Positions 1-8,668 of a stretch of 64,000 bases of DNA are shown here, one piece after another. Below the pieces are notes generated by a model. The model searched no databases. It was not told the DNA's origin and saw only the letters and a program-made list of their open reading frames with translations. The stretch comes from Curtobacterium sp. PhB115 (GTDB taxonomy: Bacteria; Actinomycetota; Actinomycetes; Actinomycetales; Microbacteriaceae), in the NCBI RefSeq assembly GCF_003752025.1, contig NZ_RJKR01000009.1, positions 226,560 to 290,559 on the forward strand. Reading direction: 5' to 3'. The position numbers were made by a program, and so were the translations under genes. Each line of letters starts with the position of its first letter. Within the stretch, counting starts at the first letter, position 1.

Positions 1-129
1 AAGCTGCGGAAGAGGGCGTAAGCCCGAGCCCTGGAGGCGCGGCGTGCGCCCGTCCCGCACCGCGCGTTGAGGGCGCCCACAGGTTCACGGCGCGCCGCCG
101 TCCGCAACGGACCCCGTGCCTCCAGACCG

Positions 130-135
130 TAGAGT
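130..135 (+). promoter_or_regulatory. Candidate -10 box of the glycosyltransferase gene
   Basis: A TAGAGT hexamer ends 10 nt before the ATG at 146. If used it would leave a leader of only a few bases. No convincing -35 is visible. The first 115 bases hold no gene I can support. Confidence 0.4.
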
Positions 136-145
136 GACGCCCGTC

Positions 146-2983
146 ATGCAGCCCAGAGTCACCGCGATCCTCGTCGCCGCCAACGGGGCGGACCACCTCG
201 ACCGGACCCTGGACGCGCTCGCCGCCCAGACCCGGCACCCCGAGAACCTCGTGGTCGTCGACCTCGGTTCCACCGACGGCTCCACCGCGGGCCTGTCGTT
301 CGGCGGTTCCGCCGAACTGCTGCGCCTGCCGGCTGGCCGCCCCTTCGGCGAAGCCGTCGCCCGCGGCGAGCGGGAAGCCCCGCCGGCCGTCACGGACGAA
401 CCCGTCGACGAGTGGCTGTGGCTGCTCGGACACGACAACGCGCCCGCGCCGACCGCCCTGGCCGACCTGCTCTCCGCCGTCGAGATCGCCCCGTCCGTCG
501 TCGTCGCCGGACCGAAGCTCGTGGCCGACGACGACCCGTCCCTGATCCGTGCCTTCGGCGAGAGCATGACCCGCTTCGGCCGGTCCATCGTGCTCGTGCA
601 GGACGAGCTCGACCAGGGCCAGCACGACCGCCACACCGACGTCCTCGGTGTCGCGGCCGGCGGCATGCTCGTCCGCCGCTCGGTGTGGAACGAGCTCGGT
701 GGGTTCGACCCCGGGCTGCCCGACGTCGACGCCGCACTCGACTTCTGCGTCCGCGTCCGCCTGGCGGGGCACCGCGTCGCCGTCGTCCCCGAGGCGAAGG
801 TGTCCACCGCCGGTCCGATCGAGGAGTTCGGCCGCAAGCGCGTGTCCGAGGGCCGCCGGGTCCGGATGCACCGTCAGGCCCAGCTGCACCGTCGGATGAC
901 GTACGCGCCGGCCGGCTTGCTGTGGCTGCACTGGCTCACCCTCGTCCCGTTCGCCGTGGGCCGCGCGATCGGCCACCTCGTCGCGAAGCACCCGGCGGCC
1001 GTCGGTGCCGAGCTCGCGGCCGCGTTCGCGGTGGCGTTCGGCAGCGGCGTCGGTCGGGCGCGGAAGAACCTCGCCCGGTCCAAGAAGCTCGGGTGGGCGG
1101 CCGTCGAGCCGCTCCGGGTGAGCTGGCGCCGGGTGCACGAGCACCGCACCACCTCGCGCGACGTCGAACTCGCCCGGGTCGAGGACGCCCCGATCGCACG
1201 GGCGTCGTTCCTCGGCGACGGCGGGATCTGGGTCGTGCTCGCCGCAGCCGTGCTCAGTGTCGCGACGCTCTACCCGCTGCTCAGCTCGCCCGCCCTGACC
1301 GGCGGTGGGGTGCTGCCGCTCAGCACCAGCGTCGCCGAGCTGTGGCAGAACGTCGGGTACGGCTGGCACTCCCTCGGCACCGGCTTCACGGGGCCGTCTG
1401 ACCCGTTCGCCGCGGTGCTCGCGGTCCTCGGCTCGATCGTGTTCTGGTCGCCGTCGACCTCGGTCGTCCTCGTGATGCTCGTCGCGTTCCCGGTGTCCGC
1501 CCTCGGTGCGTGGTTCGCGGTGCGCAAGGTCACCACCCGCAAGTGGGTCCCGGTCATCGGCGCGGCGCTCTACACGATCGCCCCGTCGCTCGTCGGCGCC
1601 GTCACCACCGGCCACCTCGGTGCGGTCATCGCGCACCTGCTCCTGCCGTGGCTGTTCGTCGCCGTCCTCGAGGCGCACCGGTCGTGGGCCTGGGCCTCCG
1701 GTGCCTCGCTGCTGTTCGCGGTCATCGCGGCCTCGGCGCCGTCGCTCCTGCCGGTCCTGCTCGTCGGCTGGCTCGTCGCCCTCGTCGTCGGCTGGCGCCG
1801 CGCGCACCGCCGCGTCTTCATCCCGGTGCCGACGGCCGTGCTCTTCCTGCCGCTGGTGCTCGCCCAGATCGCCCGCGGCAACGTGCTCGCGGTGTTCGCT
1901 GACCCCGGTGTCCCCTCCGCCACCCGTGCGCCGTCCGCGCTGCAGCTCGCCATCGGTCAGCCGCTGCCGGACTGGAGCGGCTGGCTCCCCGCGACCTCCG
2001 GGCTCGCCCTCGCCGCCACGGTCCTGCCGATCGTGATGGCCGTCCTGGCGCTCCCCGTGGCCGTGGCCGCGATCGGGGCGGTGCTCGGCCACCGCTGGGC
2101 CGTCGCCGGCTCGGCCCTCGTCGTCGCACTGCTCGGGTACGCCACCGCGTTCGGCGCCACCCACGTCACGGTCACGGGCGTCGGGTCGACGACCACGATC
2201 GTCTGGCCGGGCAGCGGCCTGTCGGTCTACTGGCTCGCGCTGGTCGTCGCCGCGTGCATCGGCATCGACGTGCTGCCGAAGGCCGCGCCCGTCACGGGAC
2301 TCGTCGCGACGGTGCTCGCCGGCGTCGCGGTCGCACCGGCCTTCGCGGCCTTCTACCTCGGCAACGCCGCCATCCAGCCGACCACCGGCCGGGTGCTCAG
2401 CGCCTACGTGAACGCCGAGGCGCAGGCGAACCCCGACGTCGGCACGCTCGTCATCGTGCCGCAGGACGACGGCTCGCTCGCGGTCTCGCTCGAGCGCGGG
2501 CAGGGCGCCACCCTCGACGACCAGTCGACGCTCGACGCCACGGCCCTGCGGCTGAGCGAGTCCGGCGCACGGCTGACGACGCTCGCGGGCAACATCGCGA
2601 GCCGCAGCGGCTACGACCCCCGACCCGCGCTCCAGGAGCTCGGCATCAGCTTCGTGCTGCTCGACGAAGCGGGCGACGACCCCGAGGCGCAGACCGTGCA
2701 CGACCGCGCCGCCGGTGCCATCGGTCAGAACGCACTCTTCACGAGCATCGGTGAGACGACGAACGGCCAGCTGTTCCACTACGAGGGCGACGTCGACCGC
2801 ACGAGCACCGGTTCCGCGGCCGCGCAGGCCACGCACGTGCTCTACCTCGTCGTGCTCGGCGTGGTGTTCGGCGCCGCGGCACTGCTCGCCGTCCCGACCG
2901 CCCCGCGGCGCCGACGGGCGACCTCGAACGTCATCGAGGCCGAGGAACCCGCGACCACCTTCGACGAGGAGCGCGACGAATGA
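146..2983 (+). CDS. Family 2 glycosyltransferase fused to a polytopic membrane domain
   Basis: A 945-residue protein. The first ~270 residues read as a GT-A (family 2) glycosyltransferase: an N-terminal VTAILVAANG strand, the VVDLGSTDGS nucleotide-sugar loop, and a GGMLVRRSVWNELGGFD acceptor-side segment. From about residue 360 to 740 many hydrophobic segments form a multi-spanning membrane region, followed by a ~150-residue outer domain and a last helix near the C-terminus. Such fusions in actinobacteria are thought to add sugars to envelope polymers; the donor and acceptor cannot be read here. I prefer ATG 146 over an in-frame GTG at 116 because homology starts at once after it. The stop overlaps the next start by 4 nt, so the two are translationally coupled. 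Confidence 0.85.
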   Translation: MQPRVTAILVAANGADHLDRTLDALAAQTRHPENLVVVDLGSTDGSTAGLSFGGSAELLRLPAGRPFGEAVARGEREAPPAVTDEPVDEWLWLLGHDNAPAPTALADLLSAVEIAPSVVVAGPKLVADDDPSLIRAFGESMTRFGRSIVLVQDELDQGQHDRHTDVLGVAAGGMLVRRSVWNELGGFDPGLPDVDAALDFCVRVRLAGHRVAVVPEAKVSTAGPIEEFGRKRVSEGRRVRMHRQAQLHRRMTYAPAGLLWLHWLTLVPFAVGRAIGHLVAKHPAAVGAELAAAFAVAFGSGVGRARKNLARSKKLGWAAVEPLRVSWRRVHEHRTTSRDVELARVEDAPIARASFLGDGGIWVVLAAAVLSVATLYPLLSSPALTGGGVLPLSTSVAELWQNVGYGWHSLGTGFTGPSDPFAAVLAVLGSIVFWSPSTSVVLVMLVAFPVSALGAWFAVRKVTTRKWVPVIGAALYTIAPSLVGAVTTGHLGAVIAHLLLPWLFVAVLEAHRSWAWASGASLLFAVIAASAPSLLPVLLVGWLVALVVGWRRAHRRVFIPVPTAVLFLPLVLAQIARGNVLAVFADPGVPSATRAPSALQLAIGQPLPDWSGWLPATSGLALAATVLPIVMAVLALPVAVAAIGAVLGHRWAVAGSALVVALLGYATAFGATHVTVTGVGSTTTIVWPGSGLSVYWLALVVAACIGIDVLPKAAPVTGLVATVLAGVAVAPAFAAFYLGNAAIQPTTGRVLSAYVNAEAQANPDVGTLVIVPQDDGSLAVSLERGQGATLDDQSTLDATALRLSESGARLTTLAGNIASRSGYDPRPALQELGISFVLLDEAGDDPEAQTVHDRAAGAIGQNALFTSIGETTNGQLFHYEGDVDRTSTGSAAAQATHVLYLVVLGVVFGAAALLAVPTAPRRRRATSNVIEAEEPATTFDEERDE

Positions 2984-4380
2984 GCACCAACTCCGCCGCC
3001 GTCCGCCGGTGGGTCGTCCGCGGCACCGCCACCGCGATCGCCGTGGTCGTGGCCGCCGGCACCATCACCGCCGCGCACGCCATCGGGACCACCACCGACC
3101 CGGGGCGCCCGGCCGGCCGCACCGTCACACCCGTGCCCGCCGCAGCCGAGCGGGTCTGCGCGGGCAGCGCCCTGCGCCTGTCCGACGACTCCGGCAACGA
3201 CGCCACCCAGGCCAGCACCGTCGGCACCGCGACCGTCGCCACCGCGACGACCGGGTCGACCGTCGAGCGCACGTCCCTCGACGCCTCGACCACGGGCGGC
3301 AGCGACCCGCGCCTCTTGACCGCCCCGGCTGGTGACACCACGCCGCAGGTCGCGGGCAGCAGCTACCAGAGCGTGTCGAGCGGCGACCTCGTCGGCGCCG
3401 GGGCCGCATCGTGCGACGACCCGACCCAGTCGACGTGGCTCGTCGGTGGCTCGACCGAGACCGGCCGGACGAGCCTCGTCACGCTGTCGAACCCGACCGA
3501 CGTGAACGCCACGGTGGACCTCGCGATCTACGACGGCACCGGGACGGTCAGCGCACCGGGCACGACGGGCATCGTCGTCGCGCCGAACACGCAGAAGGTC
3601 GTGCCGCTCTCCGGCTTCGTCTCCGACCAGGGCTCGACGACCGTGCACGTGTCGTCGTCCGGCGGGCAGATCGTCGCGCACATGCAGGAGTCCGTCGTCC
3701 GGACGCTCACCCCCGGTGGCTACGACATCGTCTCCGGCGGCGCAGCTCCTTCCCGCTCGCAGGTGATCCCCGGTGTGGTCCTCGCCGGCGCGCAGGCTGC
3801 CCAGCGCGGTGACGACACCGCCGACGCCGCACCGATCGTCCGGCTGTTCGTCCCCGGGACGAAGTCGGCACGCGTCACGCTCGGCATCACGACCGCGGAC
3901 GGCGGCGGCACCACCGTCAACGCGACCGCGGAACCCGGTGTCGTGACCGACGTCGCGCTCGACGACTTCCCGGACGGCCGCTACTCGTTCACGGTGACCT
4001 CGACGGAACCTGTCGTCGCCGGCGCCCGCACCACGACGCCGACCGACGGCGGCAGCGACCTGGGGTGGTTCGCCTCCGCCGCGCCGCTCGGCGACCGCAC
4101 GATCACCGCGGTCGCGCCGGGCGAGGGCGTCCGCCTGAACCTGGTGAACCCGACCCGCGAGGACCGCGATGTCGTGATCCGGACCGGCGACGACAAGCGC
4201 ACCCTGTCGCTCGTCGCGGGATCCACCGCGACCATGCCGGTGCCGACGGCCACCCAGCTCACGATCTCCGGCGCCGAGGGCATCGTCGCCGGCGTCACCT
4301 ACCGCGGGGACGCCGGCATCGCCGGGTTCCCGGTGCGGCCCGCCACGCAGGTGTCGACGCCGGTGCGCGTCTACCCCTGA
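2980..4380 (+). CDS. DUF5719 family secreted or membrane-anchored protein
   Basis: A 466-residue protein with one N-terminal hydrophobic segment (about residues 15-32), which may act as an uncleaved signal anchor. The rest is a Thr/Gly/Asp-rich, beta-strand-rich extracytoplasmic region with repeated NPT and STEP-type turns. It matches what I know of DUF5719, a family found directly downstream of actinobacterial family 2 glycosyltransferase/membrane fusions. Its ATG overlaps the upstream stop (ATGA), so the pair is very likely one operon and one functional unit in envelope glycosylation. The biochemical role is unknown. Few Cys, no catalytic motif recognised. Confidence 0.8.
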   Translation: MSTNSAAVRRWVVRGTATAIAVVVAAGTITAAHAIGTTTDPGRPAGRTVTPVPAAAERVCAGSALRLSDDSGNDATQASTVGTATVATATTGSTVERTSLDASTTGGSDPRLLTAPAGDTTPQVAGSSYQSVSSGDLVGAGAASCDDPTQSTWLVGGSTETGRTSLVTLSNPTDVNATVDLAIYDGTGTVSAPGTTGIVVAPNTQKVVPLSGFVSDQGSTTVHVSSSGGQIVAHMQESVVRTLTPGGYDIVSGGAAPSRSQVIPGVVLAGAQAAQRGDDTADAAPIVRLFVPGTKSARVTLGITTADGGGTTVNATAEPGVVTDVALDDFPDGRYSFTVTSTEPVVAGARTTTPTDGGSDLGWFASAAPLGDRTITAVAPGEGVRLNLVNPTREDRDVVIRTGDDKRTLSLVAGSTATMPVPTATQLTISGAEGIVAGVTYRGDAGIAGFPVRPATQVSTPVRVYP

Positions 4381-4386
4381 CCCGGG

Positions 4387-4827
4387 TCACCAGTGCCGGT
4401 AGCGGTCCGGCGCCAGGTCCCACGGGTCCTTGTCGATGAGCTCGCCGACCGCTCGGAACACCGCGGTCTCGATGATGATGCGCCGATCGGCGTCGTCCTT
4501 CTCGGGGCTGCGGTTCACCCGCTCGACCGGGATCCGGAAGACGGTCACACGACGCGTCTCGCGGTCGATGCGCCAGCGCGGCATGGCGTCGGGCAGCGTC
4601 TGGTCGGTCGGCATGTCCGCGACCTGGAACACCACACCGGCCAGCTCCTCCGGCCACAGGCCGAGCAGGTAGTGGGCGCTGTCGCCGACGATGCGGTCGA
4701 ACGCCTCGGCGCGGGTGATGATCGGCGCGAGCTCCGGCCCGGTGACGCTGGAACGGCCGCCGCGTCCGTGCCGGGACCGGCCACGACCGCGGTCGATCGG
4801 GGTGACGAGGCGGGGCTTCCGACGCAT
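4387..4827 (-). CDS. Zincin-like metallopeptidase family protein lacking HExxH
   Basis: A 146-residue protein with a basic N-terminus (MRRKPRL) and a compact alpha/beta domain. It resembles PF06262 metallopeptidase-like proteins, whose actinobacterial members (for example M. tuberculosis Rv3259) sit beside DUF3499. The usual HExxH zinc motif is absent: the equivalent helix reads IIIETAVFRAVGELI, so peptidase activity is unlikely. The start at 4827 is favoured over an upstream in-frame ATG at 4848 because a TACGAT -10 box ends exactly 6 nt before it. It is divergent from the DUF3499 gene and converges on the DUF5719 gene with a 6-nt gap. Function unknown. Confidence 0.75.
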   Translation of the reverse strand: MRRKPRLVTPIDRGRGRSRHGRGGRSSVTGPELAPIITRAEAFDRIVGDSAHYLLGLWPEELAGVVFQVADMPTDQTLPDAMPRWRIDRETRRVTVFRIPVERVNRSPEKDDADRRIIIETAVFRAVGELIDKDPWDLAPDRYRHW

Positions 4828-4833
4828 CCCCAC

Positions 4834-4839
4834 ATCGTA
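4834..4839 (-). promoter_or_regulatory. -10 box for a leaderless start at 4827
   Basis: On the minus strand TACGAT is followed by 6 nt and then ATG. The spacing places the transcription start on or next to the start codon, implying a leaderless mRNA. The same spacing recurs at ten other genes in the window. Confidence 0.6.
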
Positions 4840-4870
4840 CGCGCGCACGAGCCCGCCCCGATCGCTCCGC

Positions 4871-4876
4871 TAGGCT
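4871..4876 (+). promoter_or_regulatory. Candidate -10 box of the DUF3499 gene
   Basis: TAGGCT ends 10 nt before the ATG at 4887, predicting a leader of about 3-4 nt or none. There is no Shine-Dalgarno sequence in the gap. Confidence 0.45.
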
Positions 4877-4886
4877 CCCAGTCGTC

Positions 4887-5102
4887 ATGGACGTGAGGAT
4901 CTGCAGCAAGGTGGCGTGCGCCGCGAGTGCCTCGGCGACCCTGACGTACGACTACGGCGACTCCATGGTCGTCGTCGGGCCGCTCTCCACCCGCGTCGAA
5001 CCCCACGGCTACGACCTCTGCGCCCGTCACGCCGCCCGCCTGCGCGTACCGCGCGGCTGGCAGGTGGTGCGGCGGGAGCCGCTGCCGCGCGAGGCGGACT
5101 GA
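4887..5102 (+). CDS. DUF3499 family small Cys-containing protein
   Basis: A 71-residue protein matching DUF3499 almost end to end: CSKVACAASASATLTYDYGD, then VGPLSTRVEPHGYDLCARHA and the PRGWQVVR end. Three Cys and two His in CxxxxC and CxxH-like arrangements suggest a small zinc-binding fold. The family is restricted to actinobacteria and nearly always sits beside the metallopeptidase-like gene, as here (divergent, 59 nt apart). M. tuberculosis Rv3258c is the equivalent. Function is unknown. In many relatives phosphomannomutase and manA follow; here ahcY follows directly. Confidence 0.88.
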   Translation: MDVRICSKVACAASASATLTYDYGDSMVVVGPLSTRVEPHGYDLCARHAARLRVPRGWQVVRREPLPREAD

Positions 5103-5201
5103 CGGCTCGCGTCCGCGACGCACCAGCGGCAGGCGGACGGGAGGCACGGCTCACGTGACCGACGTCGGCTGACGACCCGCGCCTCCCGGCATGGAAGACT
5201 G

Positions 5202-6686
5202 ATGGGCATGCCCACCGAAGCCCAGACCGCAGCACCGTACCGCGTCGCCGACCTCTCCATCGCCGAGGCGGGCCGCCACCAGATCCGCCTCGCCGAGAAC
5301 GAGATGCCGGGCCTGATGTCCCTGCGCGAGGAGTTCGGGGCGTCGCAGCCGCTCGCCGGCGCGCGCATCGCCGGGTCGCTGCACATGACGGTGCAGACCG
5401 CGGTGCTCATCGAGACGCTCGTCGCCCTCGGCGCGCAGGTCCGCTGGGCCAGCTGCAACATCTTCTCCACGCAGGACGAGGCCGCGGCCGCCGTCGCCGT
5501 CGGGCCCACCGGCACCCCCGAAGCCCCCGCCGGTGTCCCGGTGTTCGCGTGGAAGGGCGAGACGCTCGAGGAGTACTGGTGGTGCACCAACCGGATCTTC
5601 GACTGGACCGCCGAGGCCGCGGCCGCCGGTGCCGACTGGATCGGCCCGAACCTCATCCTCGACGACGGCGGTGACGCGACGATGCTCGTGCACACCGGCG
5701 CCGACGCCGAAGCAGCGGGGGCCGCGCCGGTCGCCGAGGCCGACGCCAGTGCCGAGTGGAAGATCGTGCTCGACACCGTCGCCGCGTCGCTGCAGGAGTC
5801 GACCGACCGCTGGACCCGCATCGCCGCGGACATCCAGGGCGTGACCGAGGAGACCACCACCGGCGTGCACCGCCTGTACGAGCTCTTCCGGAACGGCGAA
5901 CTGAAGTTCCCGGCGATCAACGTCAACGACTCCGTCACGAAGTCGAAGTTCGACAACAAGTACGGCATCCGGCACTCGCTGCCCGACGGCCTGAACCGTG
6001 CGACCGACGTCCTGATGGGCGGCAAGGTCGCGTTCGTCGTGGGCTACGGCGACGTCGGCAAGGGGGCGGCCGAGGCACTCCGTGGGCAGGGCGCGCGCGT
6101 CATCGTCAGCGAGGTCGACCCGATCTGCGCGCTGCAGGCATCGATGGACGGCTACCAGGTCGCCCGCCTCGCCGACGTCGTGGGCACGGTCGACATGGTC
6201 ATCACCTGCACCGGCAACCTCGGCGTCGTCGGCGTGGACGAGATGCTCGGGCTGAAGCACCTGGCGATCGTCGCGAACGTCGGGCACTTCGACAACGAGA
6301 TCGACATGGCGGGGCTCGAGTCGTTGCCCGGCGTGGAGAAGGTCGAGATCAAGCCGCAGGTGCACGAGTGGCGGCTGCCGAACGGTCGGTCGATCCTGGT
6401 GCTGTCCGAGGGGCGGCTGATGAACCTCGGCAACGCCACGGGACACCCCTCGTTCGTGATGAGCAACTCGTTCACGAACCAGGTCCTCGCGCAGATCGAG
6501 CTGCACACCCGGCGTTCGGAGTACCCGACCGGGGTCTACGTGCTGCCGAAGCACCTCGACGAGAAGGTCGCGCGGCTGCACCTCGACGCCCTCGGGGTCG
6601 TGCTGACCGAGCTCCGTCCGGAGCAGGCGGCGTACATCGGCGTGCCGGTCGAGGGCCCCTTCAAGCCGGACCACTACCGCTACTGA
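5202..6686 (+). CDS. ahcY: Adenosylhomocysteinase (S-adenosyl-L-homocysteine hydrolase)
   Basis: A 494-residue cytosolic enzyme that splits S-adenosylhomocysteine into homocysteine and adenosine, closing the methyl cycle. Visible landmarks are the [15 protein letters not shown] segment, the catalytic [13 protein letters not shown] region, the [11 protein letters not shown]-binding loop, the VGHFDNEID segment, and the conserved C-terminal KPDHYRY. Length fits the actinobacterial/eukaryotic long form with its extra ~40-residue insert. Two in-frame ATGs compete, 5202 and 5208; a GGAAG at 5193-5197 suits 5208 slightly better. The gene stands alone between the DUF3499 and RDD genes, as an equivalent of M. 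tuberculosis sahH. Confidence 0.97.
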   Translation: MGMPTEAQTAAPYRVADLSIAEAGRHQIRLAENEMPGLMSLREEFGASQPLAGARIAGSLHMTVQTAVLIETLVALGAQVRWASCNIFSTQDEAAAAVAVGPTGTPEAPAGVPVFAWKGETLEEYWWCTNRIFDWTAEAAAAGADWIGPNLILDDGGDATMLVHTGADAEAAGAAPVAEADASAEWKIVLDTVAASLQESTDRWTRIAADIQGVTEETTTGVHRLYELFRNGELKFPAINVNDSVTKSKFDNKYGIRHSLPDGLNRATDVLMGGKVAFVVGYGDVGKGAAEALRGQGARVIVSEVDPICALQASMDGYQVARLADVVGTVDMVITCTGNLGVVGVDEMLGLKHLAIVANVGHFDNEIDMAGLESLPGVEKVEIKPQVHEWRLPNGRSILVLSEGRLMNLGNATGHPSFVMSNSFTNQVLAQIELHTRRSEYPTGVYVLPKHLDEKVARLHLDALGVVLTELRPEQAAYIGVPVEGPFKPDHYRY

Positions 6687-6687
6687 G

Positions 6688-6726
6688 GCGCGCCGCGACC
6701 GCGCGCCGCGACCGCGCGCCGCGCGT
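6688..6726. repeat. 13-bp tandem repeat between ahcY and the RDD gene
   Basis: Two perfect copies of GCGCGCCGCGACC (6688-6700 and 6701-6713) and a third diverged copy fill the short gap between two convergent genes. It is a simple GC-rich repeat, with no sign of coding. Confidence 0.7.
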
Positions 6727-7595
6727 CAGCGCGGGAAGCCCGGCGGGCGCGCGGCCGCCGACGCCCCGGCGGCGGCGAGCAGCTGCGCGCGGGAGCGCAG
6801 CGCCTGTACGTCCCGCGAGCGGCGCAGCACGACGACCCCGGCGAGGAACACCTCGGCGGGTACCGGCGGCACCGGGTGCGCGAACGGAGCAACGTCCGCC
6901 GCCAGGCCCTGCGCCGCAGCCACCCGGAGCTCGGGACGCATCAGGGCGGCCCCACGGAAGAACGCCCCGAGCCGGTTCTCGAGCCGCTGCGGGAGCGCCG
7001 AGACGTCCGCCACCCCGGCCCACGCCGCGAGTTCGGCGGGGAGCAGGACCTCTGGGTCGCGCTGCTTCGGCATCCGCTCGTGCTGCACCACGGTGCCGGC
7101 CAGCAGGTCCCCGAGCCGCCGCGGCCGCGACCCGAACAACGCGACGAGGAGCGCCACCGACCCGAAGGTCATCCAGAGCTCGAACACCCCGACGAGGGCT
7201 CGGGTGAACGCGTGCCGGAAGCCGATCGCGCCGCCGTCGAGCCGCACCACCCTGGTGCCGGTGGCGAACCGGCCGACACTGCGCCCGCGGGTGACCGTCT
7301 CGACCGCCGCGGGGACGAGCACGACCACGGTGACGAGCAGTGCGATGCTGAGCGCGGCGCCCCACGCGTCGTCGAGGCCGCTCGGCCAGACCCGGGACAG
7401 CCCGATCAGGAGCAGCACCGCGAGGGCGACCAGGCAGAGGGCATCGAGCAGCGCCGCCGCGAGCCGCAGCACGATGCCGGCGGGCTGGACGTCGAGCGCG
7501 ACCCCTTCGCCGACGACGAGTTCGTCGGCGGTGTCGTCGAGGGCACGGGAGAACCGGGCATCGGCGAGGTCGCGCGGCGCACGGGGCTTCGACAT
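6726..7595 (-). CDS. RDD family membrane protein
   Basis: A 289-residue protein. The N-terminal ~45 residues are soluble, followed by four hydrophobic segments carrying the RDD signature (GIVLRLAAALLDALCLV near the first helix, then GRSVGRFATGTRVVRLDG). The ~90-residue C-terminal tail is soluble and Arg/Ala-rich. RDD proteins are poorly defined integral membrane proteins. In actinobacteria this one accompanies SpoIIM, DUF58 and MoxR genes, suggesting shared work in envelope or transport assembly. I chose ATG 7595 over an upstream in-frame start at 7622 because the domain begins right after it. A weak CAGAAT box ends 6 nt upstream. Divergent from SpoIIM. Confidence 0.85.
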   Translation of the reverse strand: MSKPRAPRDLADARFSRALDDTADELVVGEGVALDVQPAGIVLRLAAALLDALCLVALAVLLLIGLSRVWPSGLDDAWGAALSIALLVTVVVLVPAAVETVTRGRSVGRFATGTRVVRLDGGAIGFRHAFTRALVGVFELWMTFGSVALLVALFGSRPRRLGDLLAGTVVQHERMPKQRDPEVLLPAELAAWAGVADVSALPQRLENRLGAFFRGAALMRPELRVAAAQGLAADVAPFAHPVPPVPAEVFLAGVVVLRRSRDVQALRSRAQLLAAAGASAAARPPGFPR

Positions 7596-7659
7596 GGGAT
7601 CATTCTGTCGGACGGACGGCACCCGACACGAGCGGCGCCGCCCGACACGAGGGGGACAC

Positions 7660-8658
7660 GTGGACCTGGACGCCTACGCCGAGGTGCACCGCGACCGGTG
7701 GCAGGAGCTCGACCGCCTCGCCCGTGCCCGCCACACGTCCGGCGCCGACGTCGACCGCCTGGTCTCGGGGTACCAGGAAGCAGCGACGGACCTCGCCCGG
7801 ATCCGCGGTGCCGCCGCCCGCACCACCACCGGCGACCGCCTCTCGCTCACCCTGTTCCGCGCCCGTCTGCGCTTCACCGGCACCCCTGTCGACCCGTTGA
7901 CCGCGGTCACGCTCTTCTTCACTCGCCAGCTGCCCGCGGCCCTGTACCGGATCCGGTGGGTGACGATCTGGGTGGCCCTCGCGACGGTGGCGATCGCGGC
8001 GATCGTCGCGGTGTGGATCACGACGACTCCCGGTGCGACGGCCACGTTCGGCACGCAGGAGGCCCTGCGCCAGTACGCCACCCAGGACTTCGTCGACTAC
8101 TACTCGGACCACGGCCTCGGGGCGTTCACCGCGCAGGTCTGGACGAACAACGCGTACATCGCCGCGACGATGGTGGCGTTCGGCATCACGGGCGTCTTCG
8201 TCCCCTTCTCGATCATGCAGAACGCCGTCGGCCTCGGGGTGTCCGCGGCGATCATGCACTCCCAGGGCCGTCTGGGCGACTTCTTCCTCTGGATCGCCCC
8301 GCACGGTCAGCTCGAGCTCTACTCGGTGTTCCTGGCGGGTGGCGCGGGGCTGATGATCTTCTGGTCGTGGGTCGCACCCGGTGCGCACCGCACCCGCGGG
8401 CAGGCCCTCGCCGAGGACGGCCGAGCCCTCATCACCATCGCGATCGGCCTGACGCTGACCCTGCTGCTCTCCGGACTGGTCGAGGGCGTCGTCACGCGAC
8501 AGGACTGGCCGTGGCCGATCAAGATCGGGATCGGCACGGTGGCGCTCGTCGCGGTGCTCGCCTACCAGTGGGTGCTCGGCGGTCGGGCGTTCCGGGCAGG
8601 GGAGCGCGGCGACGTCGAGGAGTTCGAGCGCGGCACGTCCGCCCTGGTCGCCGGGTAG
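7660..8658 (+). CDS. Stage II sporulation protein M (SpoIIM) family membrane protein
   Basis: A 332-residue protein with a ~100-residue cytosolic N-terminus (VDLDAYAEVHRDRWQELDRL) and five or six membrane helices. It carries the family-typical YIAATMVAFGITGVFVPF and SVFLAGGAGLMIFWSWV segments. In Bacillus SpoIIM supports peptidoglycan remodelling at engulfment. In non-sporulating actinobacteria such as this one the role is unknown, but the gene is regularly linked to RDD, DUF58 and MoxR. The start is the GTG at 7660; a much longer open frame extends upstream but lies antisense to the RDD gene. It converges on the DUF58 gene with a 10-nt gap. Confidence 0.9.
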   Translation: MDLDAYAEVHRDRWQELDRLARARHTSGADVDRLVSGYQEAATDLARIRGAAARTTTGDRLSLTLFRARLRFTGTPVDPLTAVTLFFTRQLPAALYRIRWVTIWVALATVAIAAIVAVWITTTPGATATFGTQEALRQYATQDFVDYYSDHGLGAFTAQVWTNNAYIAATMVAFGITGVFVPFSIMQNAVGLGVSAAIMHSQGRLGDFFLWIAPHGQLELYSVFLAGGAGLMIFWSWVAPGAHRTRGQALAEDGRALITIAIGLTLTLLLSGLVEGVVTRQDWPWPIKIGIGTVALVAVLAYQWVLGGRAFRAGERGDVEEFERGTSALVAG

Positions 8659-8668
8659 CGCGGACGGG

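Noticed and set aside
5103..5201. A possible SAH riboswitch before ahcY
   Set aside because: The 99-nt gap lacks the conserved GAGGNGCGCUG core and pseudoknot partner expected for that class. It has only a loose GGGAGGC/GCCTCCC pairing.
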